A stretch of DNA of 64,000 nucleotides from Coniochaeta sp. PMI_546 (Eukaryota > Ascomycota > Sordariomycetes > Coniochaetales > Coniochaetaceae): NCBI GenBank assembly GCA_021432605.1, contig MU271144.1:3406606-3470605 (forward strand), written 5' to 3'. A program made the position numbers and the translations under genes. Positions 22,724 through 33,914 of this stretch are shown here, piece after piece (positions within the stretch are counted from its first letter, which is position 1; every line of letters begins with the position of its first letter). The notes beneath the pieces are model-generated. The model saw only the letters and a program-made list of their open reading frames with translations. It made no database searches and was not told the origin of the DNA.

Positions 22724-24756
22724 CTAGGCAACTGAGGCCTTCTTCTTCCGGAGCAAACAGTGCCGTCCCCATTTCCTCCTGAATCTGTCGGGTATGATGC
22801 CCAAGTCCGGTACCCACAGCGCCCTAGCCAGGAACGGCGTGCTGGCCGCATCCAGAAACGGCACGCACTTGACCTCCTCCCAGTGCTCTGTATCGGCAAC
22901 GTAGTCTGGCTCGTTCGGCGGTGCCTTCCATCCTGATTGCTTCTGCTGCTCTGGATATTGTGTATCGACGAGGAAGTCACACATTCGCAGGTCGACGTAC
23001 TTGCCCGCATCCTCCTCGTTTCGATCGTTGAGGCCAGTGGTGGGCAGCCAGGTGCCGCTCCAGAAACCGAAGCCAGTGCGAGCCTCGGAGAACTCGCCAG
23101 GTAGAAGACCTCGGAACTCTGAACGCAGCCACTTGGCACGCATGTCGCGCGGCAGGAAGTAGGAGCTCGGGAAGCGATACCACTCCTTGCCGAGGCAGAC
23201 ACTGTCCCCCTGTCCGCCAATGGTCTCGAGGGGCTTGTATATGGCGAGAGGTGCCGAGTAGGCCGAGTAGATGCCCCATACGCGGGCGACGCCTAGGTCG
23301 ATTGAGAGAAGCAATGCGAGAGACACAGCGAAGAGCTTGACGCGCGCTGGAATCTTGCCCACCAACGACTTTGGATCGGTGTGTCCGAAGGCGGTAAGGA
23401 GGATATGGAGAGAGATGGCTGCATTGAGTGCCAAGAACGGGTAGGCCGGATACATGAATCTCTCCTCCTTGTGTGGCTGGGCGGTGAAGATTGCTAGCCA
23501 CATGTAGAATGGCGCAAGGAAGACTATCGTCCGCAGTCCAGAGTGAAAGCTCTGCGTCGACGCGAAGAGCTTGTGCAACATGAAAAGAGGCAAAGATAGC
23601 AGGGCGAGGACGAACCAGACGTTGAAGTTCAACGCCAGGTTCTTGAAGTAGAATGTCCAGGGCTCGGTGCCGTACAAGTTGGGACCCCCAGTAGATGAGA
23701 AGAGGTTGTACTTCACGATATTCCAGGAGACCACCTCGATTTTCTTGTAGAAGAAGGTGTTGATGGCCATATCAAAGAACTTTTTGGCTTGTAAGCGATA
23801 ATGCAGAAACATATGTGCGCGGATGGGAAAGGGACTGTAGAGAGAATGCTTACCACCAAGATTCCGGCTGCTACAATACCCCTGAAGACGCGCAAAGCAG
23901 CTTCGAAGAAGCGCTCTTTGTCGCTAAGCACGGCGAAGAGGCCCTCTTCAAGCAGAAACGGTGCACAGAGCGCAGCGGCAAACGGCCAGCCGAAGACACC
24001 TCCTACGGCGAACCAGAACATGCCCCGGGAGGTCTTCAAGCCACCGCTCCAGTTCATGAAAGCGGCAGCTCCAACCATGGCCATGTACATGGCAAAGCTG
24101 GACGGAAGATATGCAGTACTAGCATGGAAATTGCCAGGGCTGAAGACGAGGGCCATGATGAAGAAAAGACCTATCCGAGGATTTAATGTCCGGCATATGA
24201 CCCTCCACATCAGGGTCTGGCAGAGAGCGCAGACAAAGGCTAGCACGTAGCGCACGAAGTAGAACTCGCCGACCTGTGTGCAAGATACACCATTAGGCCT
24301 GAATTATGCTAACATCTCCTTGGAACTGCGGATGACATACCTTGGACGACTGAGGCAGCAGTCTGCGTATGTTTCCCACCACAGCATGCAGGCCGATGTA
24401 AAGCCAACTCCGGATGGCATATTCGGGGGAGTACTCCCACGTCTGGAGACCATAGCCATGGCTCAGGTAGTGCGTCGGCTCCCAGTAGTTGAAGACTTCG
24501 TCGCAGTCTTGTATCGGCGAGAACAAGGCCGCGATCAAGTTCGCTCCGAAGAAGCAGTAGAAGGCTGTGATCGGTTCGATGCCGTACGGTTTTGGTTTGT
24601 CTCTGCCACACAAACGGTCATGTCAGCTTGAGTCCTTAAGTAACTGGCTCTGTTTCAATTGATCGCGTACTTTTTCTTCCCATGTTCTGCGTCTGGATGA
24701 ACAAAGTCTCTTCTTCGCTGAGAGCGGTTACCTGTTGGTGGCGGCGGCGGCGCCAT
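22724..24756 (-). CDS. ALG9: ALG9 alpha-1,2-mannosyltransferase (GT22), ER N-glycan precursor synthesis
   Basis: Exons are 24756..24671, 24602..24341, 24273..23854 and 23779..22724 (607 aa). All junctions are in phase; the third intron uses GTAAGC and an AAAAG acceptor. The protein begins with a Pro-rich cytosolic tip, then the GT22 lumenal signature DCDEVFNYWEPTHY, followed by LSHGYGLQTWEYSPEYAIRSW, both hallmarks of dolichol-phosphomannose-dependent mannosyltransferases. Later landmarks are WNIVKYNLFS, TEPWTFYFKNL and PHKEERFMYPAYP, and about ten membrane segments are visible. ALG9 adds the seventh and ninth mannose to the lipid-linked oligosaccharide in the ER lumen. Similar enzymes of the family (ALG12, GPI10, SMP3) differ in the central loop; the PHKEERFMYP and WNIVKYN pattern fits ALG9 best. 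It shares a divergent promoter with NAF1. Confidence 0.85.
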
Positions 24757-25429
24757 TTTGCTGGAATTATGTCAAAAAGGCAGGAACCATCCCAACAAAC
24801 AACACCAGATCGAAAGTGTGGAGGACAAGTTCCCCCAGATCAACCTACCTTACCTTAACTAAAATGCCAAATTCTAGCTTTCGTCATTGCTGTCCCTTCA
24901 GCTCGAGGCGCTTGTCTCCTTCTGTCCTAGCGTTCCCGAAGCTTTAACGTGCTGGACCGTGCACGGCGCATCATTCTGGACCCTGGCCTGCCTGGCAGGA
25001 AGTTCTTGTGAAAACCCCACCGGACCGAGTCGCGACTTTGAGTGGCCCAATTGAATATTTTCTTGCCGTCGTTTTTCACCGAGAGCAACTCGCTGATATC
25101 TTGAAGACAAATCTGCATATTGTTCGCATCTGAGAATCTGAGCTTTAGTCTTGGATAGATATTTTCTTTGTTGTTGCGGTCGGCAACTTCGCACAACCTC
25201 CATCCAAATTACCCTCTTCGTTTGGGTCAAAGCTGCCAACTTAGGTCCCGTCTTGGATATCCTGCCCGCCGATGACTTTGTTCTGCAATTAGAAAGCATC
25301 AACGACATACCAGGCCTCCAACTTTCCACCTTTGAGGCTCTCCAATTTCGACCCGACTACTGAACAAGTTCCTCAAGGCTGTTGCCTACGACATCGGGTC
25401 TTAATTCTACAACATAAACGCTCGCGACC
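24757..25429. promoter_or_regulatory. Bidirectional promoter region of ALG9 (-) and NAF1 (+)
   Basis: 673 nt separate the two divergent start codons. It contains ACCTACCTTACCTTA at 24844-24858, one of the repeated motif copies. Frames within it are short. No TATA box was seen, as usual for housekeeping genes. Confidence 0.5.
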
Positions 25430-27601
25430 ATGAGTGGACAGCCGTTCCAGATTCCCGGCCTCGGCCAAGCGAAACCCAATGAGACTCTACCCTCCGAGAG
25501 CTTCGCTCCCGACCTGCTCGCCGCAGCTGCAAGTCTAATAGGTGTTGATGGGCTGGGCCTGGATGGTGCTGACAAGACGCAGTGGGGAAAGCTGGAGAAA
25601 AAGGAAGAGCAGAAGACAAATCAAGAAGCACTTGCACAGGCGGGACAGCCACGCAGCATAGAGGATCAGTCAGCGAAAGCAAGCGAGGATGTTATGCACG
25701 TCGACAAACCAGAACTGCCCGCGACTGAGGAGCCGACAACGGCTGATCAGAATGCCGACTTGCAGTCTAGCACCAAGGAGCAAGGGCAGGCCGCCGAGGC
25801 AGATGAGAAGACCGAAGATACAAACATGACAGACGGGCCTGCGGCTCCAGGAAGTCCACACGTTGCGCATGCCCTTGAAGCTGCGCTGGATGGCTTACTG
25901 TCGACCACAACAGGGCCCGCAGCGGAGTCCAGCGCGCCCGTTCAGGACAGTGGCATGGACGGTGTAGAGGGGGAGCATCCAGAGTGGGAGGCGGACTCGT
26001 CGCCCTACGAATCGTCATCTGAGTCTGACAGCTCCGACAGCTCATCTGAGGATGACTCGGAGGATGAGGGAGGCTATCAGTTGCTTGGACTCGAAGAGAC
26101 AGCAAGGTTACTAATGGCCGAGTCAGGTGACGGTGACGGCGACGGCGGTACGAAGGGTGGGAAGGGAGTCGGTGGAGGACAGGTGCGCACTAAGAATGAG
26201 GTGCCTGACGAACCTCTCCCGAAACCCGATGTCGTCATCACGGAAGAAATGGCGATCCAGCCGCTGGGCTTGGTTGAATTCGTCGTCGAGAAGACTGTTG
26301 TCGTCAAGTCGCAGACACCAGGAGAGATCCAGGCTCTGGATACCGGCTCAGTGTTGTGCCGCGGAGACCGGACTGTCATTGGAGTCCTGGCTGATACTAT
26401 AGGCAATGTACGCAGCCCGATGTATACGGTGGGGTTTTCGACGGAAGAAGAAATCAAGGAGCTTGAGCTACAAGTCGGGACCGAGATCTTCTACTCGGTC
26501 GACCATGCGAAGTACGTCTTTACGCAGGAGCTGAAACAGGTCAAGGGTACCGACGCCAGCAATCTACACGACGAGGAAGTCGCTGCGGATGAGATGGAGT
26601 TTTCGGACGATGAGAAGGAGGCCGAGTACAAGAGACAGCTCAAGGCCAAGAAGCGTGGCAACAAGGGAGGAAGGGGGGGACGCGAACAGAGCATGCAACC
26701 CCATCCGCTCAGTAACTCAGCCATGCCTGCGCCGCCAAACAGTTCTGGTTCAGGACTGAATTACGATGAGGATGAGGATGGTCCGTACAAGCCACTGGCA
26801 CGCCCTGCAAACTTTGGTCAGGGGCTGCCACCATCACTACCTCAACTGCCTCCCAAACCAGAGCTCGCATTCAGCAACCAGCGCGGTGGCCACAGTCATC
26901 GGAACTCTTCCCGCGGTGGACGTGGTGACTTCCGCGGTGATTTCCGCGGTGGTAGAGGGAGAGGCGGGAGAGGAAGAGAACGAGGAGGGGGGGATCGCCG
27001 ACACGATCGTGGTGGATACGGCGGCGACCGCGGTGGTTATGGGGGCCAGCGCAGCTACGGGACATCTTCATCACCTCCCAACTCGTACTCGACCCCGAGA
27101 CCAACACAACCTCCTCAGCCACCTCAACCATCCCAGAACCCACATCTGCCGCCACCGCCTTACGGTGCTAACACTCACCCTACACCCCCTCCTCAACCTC
27201 ACCAATGGCCTGCGGCTGGCTCGCCGTATGTGCCGCCGCCTCCGGTGCCACATCTATTTGGACAGAGCCAAGGCCAGCCACAACCTCCGGCAGCGCAGAA
27301 CTACAACTTCAACTACCAAGCCTGGGCGCAGAACCAGGCGCATGCCTACCCGTACGGCCAGCAAGGCCATCCTGCAGCTCCTCCGCAGCCACCGCCGCAG
27401 ACTGGCTACCGTGCGCCGGCGCCGGCACCGGCACCGGCATGGCCTCCTGTTGGTGCGCCTGCTCCTCCTTCGGGAGCATACGTCAATCCGGCGTTCTTTG
27501 GGGGACTGCAGCAGGGCCAAGTGCCTCAGGCGCCGGTCCCTCCGCCACCTCAACAACCGTACTGGGGACAGCCTCACGGCGGGTATGGGCAAGGGAAGTG
27601 A
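25430..27601 (+). CDS. NAF1: NAF1, H/ACA snoRNP assembly factor
   Basis: A single exon of 723 aa. The N-terminal 250 residues are acidic and disordered. The GAR1/NAF1-type beta-barrel lies at about residues 270-370: EEMAIQPLGLVEFVVEK, then LDTGSVLCRGDRTVIGVLAD, GNVRSPMYTVGF and GTEIFYSVDHAKYVFTQEL, which matches the family from end to end. An acidic DDEKEAEYKRQL segment follows, then RGG boxes (about 500-560) and a long Pro/Gln/Tyr-rich tail. NAF1 binds dyskerin (Cbf5) during early assembly of box H/ACA particles and is later replaced by Gar1, so the expected site is nucleoplasm. The RGG and low-complexity tail suggests RNA binding. Length is longer than yeast Naf1 mainly because of that tail. 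Confidence 0.88.
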   Translation: MSGQPFQIPGLGQAKPNETLPSESFAPDLLAAAASLIGVDGLGLDGADKTQWGKLEKKEEQKTNQEALAQAGQPRSIEDQSAKASEDVMHVDKPELPATEEPTTADQNADLQSSTKEQGQAAEADEKTEDTNMTDGPAAPGSPHVAHALEAALDGLLSTTTGPAAESSAPVQDSGMDGVEGEHPEWEADSSPYESSSESDSSDSSSEDDSEDEGGYQLLGLEETARLLMAESGDGDGDGGTKGGKGVGGGQVRTKNEVPDEPLPKPDVVITEEMAIQPLGLVEFVVEKTVVVKSQTPGEIQALDTGSVLCRGDRTVIGVLADTIGNVRSPMYTVGFSTEEEIKELELQVGTEIFYSVDHAKYVFTQELKQVKGTDASNLHDEEVAADEMEFSDDEKEAEYKRQLKAKKRGNKGGRGGREQSMQPHPLSNSAMPAPPNSSGSGLNYDEDEDGPYKPLARPANFGQGLPPSLPQLPPKPELAFSNQRGGHSHRNSSRGGRGDFRGDFRGGRGRGGRGRERGGGDRRHDRGGYGGDRGGYGGQRSYGTSSSPPNSYSTPRPTQPPQPPQPSQNPHLPPPPYGANTHPTPPPQPHQWPAAGSPYVPPPPVPHLFGQSQGQPQPPAAQNYNFNYQAWAQNQAHAYPYGQQGHPAAPPQPPPQTGYRAPAPAPAPAWPPVGAPAPPSGAYVNPAFFGGLQQGQVPQAPVPPPPQQPYWGQPHGGYGQGK

Positions 27602-29335
27602 GTTACTACATATGTAGTGTAGCTTGGTATAGCGTTGGTGGATTTGGACCATGTCAGGGGGGGCCAGATATAGCAATGCTGCAATCTGTCTCACAATCTG
27701 CTGTCTTTTTGCCTCGTGATTTCGAATAGTGATTGATTCACTTCAGCCCTAGACATTCTCTGACTGTGGCTGGTTAAGGTTTTACCCTTGACTCTTGCCT
27801 TGATTCACTTGAACTTGGCTGATAGGGATCGGCAGTCGACCAAATTGGCGCCGGTGTTTCAGGATCAAGAACCCATGCAAGGGCTTGGGAAACGGTTCAA
27901 CCCATCAGCTCTCGCGCCAAACGAAACGAACTTTGGCGAAACAAAGTGTTACCTCCACAGAGAAAATACTATTGACAAACGGAGACATGTTCTGGAGCTC
28001 GAATAGGAAAAGTTGATTGCTGACCCTCTCCGTCTATCACTGCTCTATTCGCGTATAGCGATGCAGTGAGACTGTGACATTTGACATTCTTCCAGCGGCG
28101 GCAGAATGGAAAGACTGCTTTTTCGAGATCGACATGGATGTTTCCCCCCGCATGGGCGAGATCACCAACCAGCGAGAAACAAAAATGGAAAAGGAGAGAA
28201 GCACACGAGGGAAACACGCGCACAGCCGCACGGCCAGTGACCGCACGAGAGAGGCATGACAGAGGCACGAGTGGACAGGGGCACCGGCGATCCATCCCCA
28301 AATGACAGACCCCGGTTCCGCAATTTCGCCTGCAAGGGCCACCAGAAGGCACCAATCAGGCGACCCGTGTTCCTGGATGGATGTGATCAGAGCGGGTCCA
28401 TGCGAGGAACATCAGCCACCATCTGCAAGGAACAACCATGAGGGAAGCGGAGGGATTGGGCAGCGTGTTTTGTGTGAATAACCTACCTTCCTTAGCTTTT
28501 GGGAGTACAATCAGCATCGTATGGTGATGAGCGCTCTTGAGAGACTTGGTTTTGGCGCTGTGAAGCAGAACTTATCTTGCTATCTGTACCGCACAATGTA
28601 CTGTACCTTATATATCTTTACTGGAATCGCGGGTGAATTTACTGTGAGTGTACTTGGCTGCAATAGGTCGGTCAAGGCACCAAAGTAACAAACGCACCTG
28701 CCTGTGTCCTGTCACCACCTGGTCGCCCGTTTGGATCGCCCGTTCCTTCCTGCAAGCTGGGAACCGGGGTCACTGCAGTAGGTATTGCAGTGCCAAGGCC
28801 ACCGTCCCGACCGCAACTTCCACAAGTTGGTCTGTTTCCCGCTCCTTCCTCTTTCCCGTCTCTCTCTGTCGCTCTCTCTCTCTCTCTTCCCCCTCTTTCT
28901 CCTTCGGGAACGTCTTCGTGATAACTTCTCTCACAATCCCGCTCGCCGGTGCCGAGTCTTCGACATTCCTTCGCTCACTAATGTACTTGTGAGACGTTGA
29001 CTCGACCCTTCCATTCTCTACTGCTGTTCCAACTACCGACTTTCTTTTTTTTTTGCCGACAAACACGATCGTCGCATTATATCGCAGCACCAAGTTGCTT
29101 GCCCACCATTCATTGTGAAGCAGGACAGATCCCAACTGGCTTCTTCCTAAGTGCAAATCACCTACTACCTACCTATCGCGAGACGACATACCTACCAAAG
29201 ACAACGAAGAAGCTGGACTGACGGAGTGTTAAGCTGGACTGCGCCGGGTATTTTGCTGGATGAAATCGAATCTATCTTCAACTTTTTGATATTGGATCAG
29301 CACGTGGCTGCAGCATCGCAGCAATCAAAGTTGCC
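27602..29335. other. Long intergenic region and leader of the SH3 membrane-protein gene
   Basis: No coding gene was supported. It holds an ACCTACCTTCCTTA motif (28481-28494), a long CT-rich tract (28848-28910) and T-rich runs (29041-29056) that fit a pyrimidine-rich promoter or 5' leader, and a CCTACTACCTACCT motif (29161-29174). An in-frame ATG for the next gene is at 29336. Confidence 0.5.
28859..28905. repeat. CT-rich microsatellite
   Basis: Nearly pure (CT)n with a few interruptions; likely part of the promoter or leader upstream of the SH3 protein gene. Confidence 0.7.
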
Positions 29336-31274
29336 ATGCCTCATCATCACAATAGACATATCCACCTCCATGCGAGGCAAGGAGTTTGGGACCAATTCAC
29401 CTCCGCCGCCGCGAGCGTTTGGAACGATGCCTTCCCCACAGGCACCGTAGGGAGCAAAGCCAAGGACAATGGCGACAGCCCAGCTACCATCTACCGTACG
29501 GTGTACACGACAATGACACCCAGCGGATGGACTGGCACTGCCCTCTCAACCATCGCCCCCCAAACGGATAGTACCAGCACTACGACTGTGCGCCCTAACA
29601 CGACCACGTCTTCGACCTCGCAGGATACGTTGGAGACTACATCAGCTGCTCCCAAATCCACGTCTGCCTCCAGTTCTGTACTGCCCGCGGTTATCAGCTC
29701 TACGTCCGAGTCCGTCCCTTCGACTTTAGTTGTCGCCTCCACGACAAAGGCGCCCTCAAGCTTCGGACAACAGAGCCCAACAACAACAGCCGCCCGTGCC
29801 GCATCGGCAACATCAAGCGCCAATGCCACTTCCGGCAGCAGCGAGCCTAGTGCCGGGGCGAAGGCCGGCATCGCATTCGGTGTTCTTGGTGGAATCTTAG
29901 TAGTCTTCCTAGCACTCTACTTCCTTTTCACGCGACGCAGGAAGCAGATGGAGGAACAACGCAGGGTAGAGGACGACGAGAAGCGCAACGGACCTTTTGC
30001 TGATTCTCACGCCATTCCTGGGACACCTTCCTCTTCTGCCAAGGCTCCGAGGCTAAGCTTGCGACCTGTCACACAATTCCTCCCGAACCTGGGCAACCAG
30101 GCGCACCCTGACAGACGCGCCAGCCGTGGTGCCGCTATCCCAATGACCTTGAGTCCGACTCAGAACACGGGCCGAACTCTCGCAGGCAACGCCATGAATC
30201 CTCCGTCGACAAGCTCCAGCGCCCACAGTGCTAACCCCTTTGGAAATAACGCCGAACGCATCTACTCACCTATTCCGGAAGAAGCCTCGCGCGCCGTGAG
30301 CCCTGTCAGCCCGATCGGGAGCGAGGTCGGCACCGCTATTACCACGAATTCACCCCCGAGAACCTCTCCTGCTGTCCCTGCTGGTAACGCAACCGTGGTC
30401 GCCGGTGCCGCTGTAGGCTTAGCACGAAAGGCATCGATGCGGAAAGATAACGCCCCCAAACCACTGGATCTTACCAAGCCTATGCCTCTCTCTGCCGTGC
30501 CCCCTAGCCCTGCCGGCACAGAATTCAGCATGCACTCGGTCGGTCCAGGCCAAAGTCCCGGGCCATCCAGCAGTGCTGCCGCTATCGAGGCTGCCGGAGG
30601 TCCTGCTCAGTCTGCTGTTCACCGCGTGCAACTTGACTTCAAGCCCACGCTTGAGGATGAGATGGAGTTGAGAGCTGGTCAGCTTGTGCGCCTGTTGCAT
30701 GAATATGACGATGGTTGGGTGAGTTCCAATGCTGTCTCTGTTTGAAGTTCGAACCGCAATTAACACTATGTAGGCACTCTGCATTCGTCTCGATCGATCC
30801 AAGCAGGGCGTTGTCCCCCGAACTTGCCTTTCAACACGTCCAGTCAAGCCTAGGCCAGCTCCTGGCGCTGGCCGTCCCGGCCCTCCTGTCAACCCGAACC
30901 GTGGACCCGGCTACCCATCCGCCAACAGGCCTCAAGGTGCACCCCACGGTGGCCCACCTTATCCGCGCCCAGGTTCCGCTCAGAGCGGACGCCAGTCACC
31001 ATCCGGGGGTCCTCCCATGGGGCCATATGGCGGTCGTCCTCAGTCACCAGCAGGCATGAGGTCGATGAGCCCGGGGCCGAGAGCCATGAGCCCTGCGCAC
31101 GGCCAGCGATCACAGTCCCCCGGGCCTCGATACCAACAAGGCCGTCCACAAAGTCCGAGCGGCATGCAGCGCAGAATGAGCCCGCCCGGCCAAAGTCCGA
31201 TGAACCAAGAATACCATGCCGGTCCACCAACAGGCCCTGTCGGCCGTAAGCCGGTGCCCGGACAGGCGTCCTAG
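29336..31274 (+). CDS. Single-pass membrane protein with cytosolic SH3 domain
   Basis: Exons are 29336..30718 and 30774..31274 (627 aa); the intron (GTGAGT...ATGTAG) splits the SH3 domain. The N-terminal 175 residues are His-rich at the tip and then Ser/Thr-rich, fit for O-mannosylation outside the cell. One membrane helix lies at about residues 177-198 (GIAFGVLGGILVVFLALYFLF), followed by basic TRRRKQ, which puts the rest inside. The SH3 domain is at about 437-490 (VQLDFKPTLEDEMELRAG, YDDGWALCIRLDRS, QGVVPRTCL), and the tail is Pro/Gly/Ser-rich with repeated SPGP and QSP motifs. The layout recalls wall-stress or fusion proteins such as yeast Fus1, but homology beyond SH3 is not claimed. No classical signal peptide is visible. 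Confidence 0.78.
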
Positions 31275-32412
31275 ACGGATCCCTGGAAACTGGAAGAGTA
31301 TTCTTTCGAGCGAGTGTTCCCCTGGATGTTGGCAGTTGGTGACACCTAGCTGTGGCGTTTCGGGAATTGCGACGAAGATTTCTTCAAAAGGATTACCATA
31401 AAGCTGACCTGACACTTCGCTTCTTCACGCTTTACTGCGTAACACCTTACTTGCGCCGCTTAGATGTCTGGCACAGGCCTAATTTCTCGTCGATACTTGG
31501 TTATCTACATGCCGCTTAGGGCTGATTCAGGGGAAGGAGAGCATCCCTCCTGAATCAAGTAGCCTGGCTTGATTGTTTTCCTTACTTCTATTTCGTCAAC
31601 TCCGCTTACTTCTGCCTTGGCGCGAGTATTCGCCTCAGCATGCCTATGTATCGCTGACGGCTTATGCCAGTTTGGGGCGGCCCGAGCCTTTAGCTTGGGA
31701 GATGTGCAGAGTGCTCGGGTTTTTATTGGTTAATGTGTACCTATATTCGGGAGTGTGTGCTGCTGGTCGAGGCAGTTGTTTACATTGGTTGGCAACCTGC
31801 GAATGTGCAGGCTGGTCGGGGATGGCAGGCTCCAAGTGCTCCATGCACGAGACCCTTCTTTGAGTGGAAGCTGAGCCGTTATGTTCTGGGTTATGATTCA
31901 GGTTTCAGGGCATCGATCCCTTTCTGACGGAGGGTTGGGGTTGATATGAAAGGTGCATAAGCGAGGAGCGGGTAGTTACTGCGCCTGTAGAAATGAATCG
32001 TTCGTATATACCTTGCCTCTTGGTCCTGAGAAAAACATCGCGATTAACCACAATCACGGTATACATACCATGGTGGATTTGATGTTAGAGAGTGTTGTCC
32101 GGGGCCTCACGTGCGGGAGTTGTAGACTTAGACGGCCACCAACGGAATGCTCCAGAAGGGTCCCACTAGTGATATCATCATCATCTGATTCAACCTCGAC
32201 CATCCGCGATCAAGAACAATATCATGATATTATGAAAAGGGACGTATTAGACCTTGTCAACCCTTGAGTTAACTCATTTATCAATCATCTATACTTTTCG
32301 ATTAGCAGGATACTCATACAAAACTCTCACTTTGAACAGTCTCAACGTCTGTTCTTCGACCTGCAGCACGGCCAGTTCAGTGAAACAAAGTCCATCCAAT
32401 ACATAAGAAACC
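31275..32412. other. Intergenic, no supported gene
   Basis: Short frames only on both strands; 3' region of the SH3 gene and promoter of the next. Confidence 0.5.
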
Positions 32413-33048
32413 ATGTCAGGCCTAGCAGTCTTCCGGCCAGCGCCGCAGTACGACGACCTGTCGAAGCTGGCACAGGAGCACTTCGACCACGACCTATCCG
32501 CCGACGACAAGGATACGCTCAGGACGGCCTCCAAGAAAGTCTCCCGGCACGCCATGCTGGGTTCCTTCCTCGGCCTTGGCTTGGGCGTCTACGCGGCCGT
32601 CAGACTCAGGCGCGTCAGGGCTGATATGTTTGCCGCTTTTCGGACGGCGGAAAAGCCGACAAAAGTCCTATTTGCAGACGGGAGGACTGGTGAGTTGTTC
32701 CCTGCGTGACCCTCCCCGGAGAAAACCACCACCTTTCTGGACTGAGAACGGTTTGTTCATGCTGCTGGGGGGAAAACAGAACAAATCCCGGACCTCACGC
32801 AGTATCTGAGGCCGACCAAGTGGGGAGACTGGGCGACGTACTTCTTCTTTGGGCTGGGCGGGCTGTTTCTGGGCGGCGAGACGGGCTTCTGGACGGGCAG
32901 CTGGTCGGCTGCGAGGGTCATTACCGAAGATCCGGCTCGCAAGGATAGGATTGAGAATGCATACCGCCGGTTCCGGATCGATGTGCTTAGGAAGGAGATC
33001 GATCGCTTGGAGGCGGGTCACACGCCTTTCCGCCATGGCTCGGTTTGA
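32413..33048 (+). CDS. Small two-helix membrane protein, unknown function
   Basis: Exons are 32413..32689 and 32780..33048 (181 aa); the intron has GTGAGT and AACAG, phase 1. The first half is a hydrophilic helix (PQYDDLSKLAQEHFDHDLS), then a short Gly-rich helix (LGSFLGLGLGVYAAVRL). Exon 2 has a second one (YFFFGLGGLFLGGETGFWTG), ending in SAARVITEDPARKDRIENAY and a basic tail. Glycine-rich paired helices of this type are seen in small mitochondrial or peroxisomal membrane proteins, but I recognise no named family. Homologues are expected throughout filamentous ascomycetes judging by the regular structure; this is inference. Confidence 0.7.
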
Positions 33049-33816
33049 GAGACGTTGCGCGCAAGATGTCGACGACCGCGGGGGGATGAGTTGCCGTCCT
33101 CGGTGGCTGGGTTTCCAAGGACAGCCTGAAGTAGCTGTATCAGTAGTAACGAAGACAATAAACTCTCGGCGTCTTCGTCAGATAGTATCTCCAACAGCTT
33201 ACCAACCAGACCACCCGCGAAGAATCATGACAGTGACCGCCGTGTAATAGATTCGGAACTTCGGAGGGATACTAACTGCTGAAAGACTAGATGGAGACGC
33301 CCTCAACTATCTTGTCTGGGCGATCCTTCGGTTTCTGCGTCAGTCTGTTATCAGTGTTTTATTCCCACAAAGGCTCCGCAGGATGCGATAAGATGCATCA
33401 TGCAGCAGTACTTATAGCCTGTCGCCAAGCCAGACGTACACGCGTGAGGTGAGGGGATGCCAAGTCTTTATACCAAGTTTGCGTCCTAACACGGTGGGAT
33501 TACTCACCGGAACGGTTATAACTCGATCGAAAAGTTGGTTACCGGCACGGATAACTGACATCTATCCTAGAACCGGAGTCCGCCGACCCAGGATGTATGC
33601 GCAACATGAAGGTCCTACCGAGTGTACGGCAAAGCAGCCAAGGATATCCAAATCCGACCCCATTACTGAATACATCGCCAAGCTATTGGGACGAAGAACA
33701 CGGTGGTGACGATACCGGCCATTCTATAGAGCTCTTATCACGGCCTATCAGATGTCAAGTACCTACCCGTTCAGTTATGTTACCGGGTCGTTTGGGACCG
33801 ACGATTCAAATGGCCT
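33049..33816. other. Intergenic, promoter of the amine oxidase gene
   Basis: No coding signal; only short frames. The right end leads into a clear TATA box. Confidence 0.5.
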
Positions 33817-33824
33817 ATAAATAT
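33817..33824 (+). promoter_or_regulatory. TATA box of the copper amine oxidase gene
   Basis: TATAAATA lies 91-98 nt upstream of the ATG at 33915, in a position usual for fungal TATA promoters. Confidence 0.5.
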
Positions 33825-33914
33825 CTGTGATCTGGGACATCATGCGCCTGTGTCAACATCCAGCCTCACTCAATTGGCTTTCTCTTGATCAAGTCTTCAA
33901 GAACTGCGGGCAGT

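Noticed and set aside
26766-27617. A long +1 frame over the C-terminal half of NAF1
   Set aside because: The repetitive RGG and proline-rich coding sequence keeps other frames open; NAF1 itself is uninterrupted and conserved.
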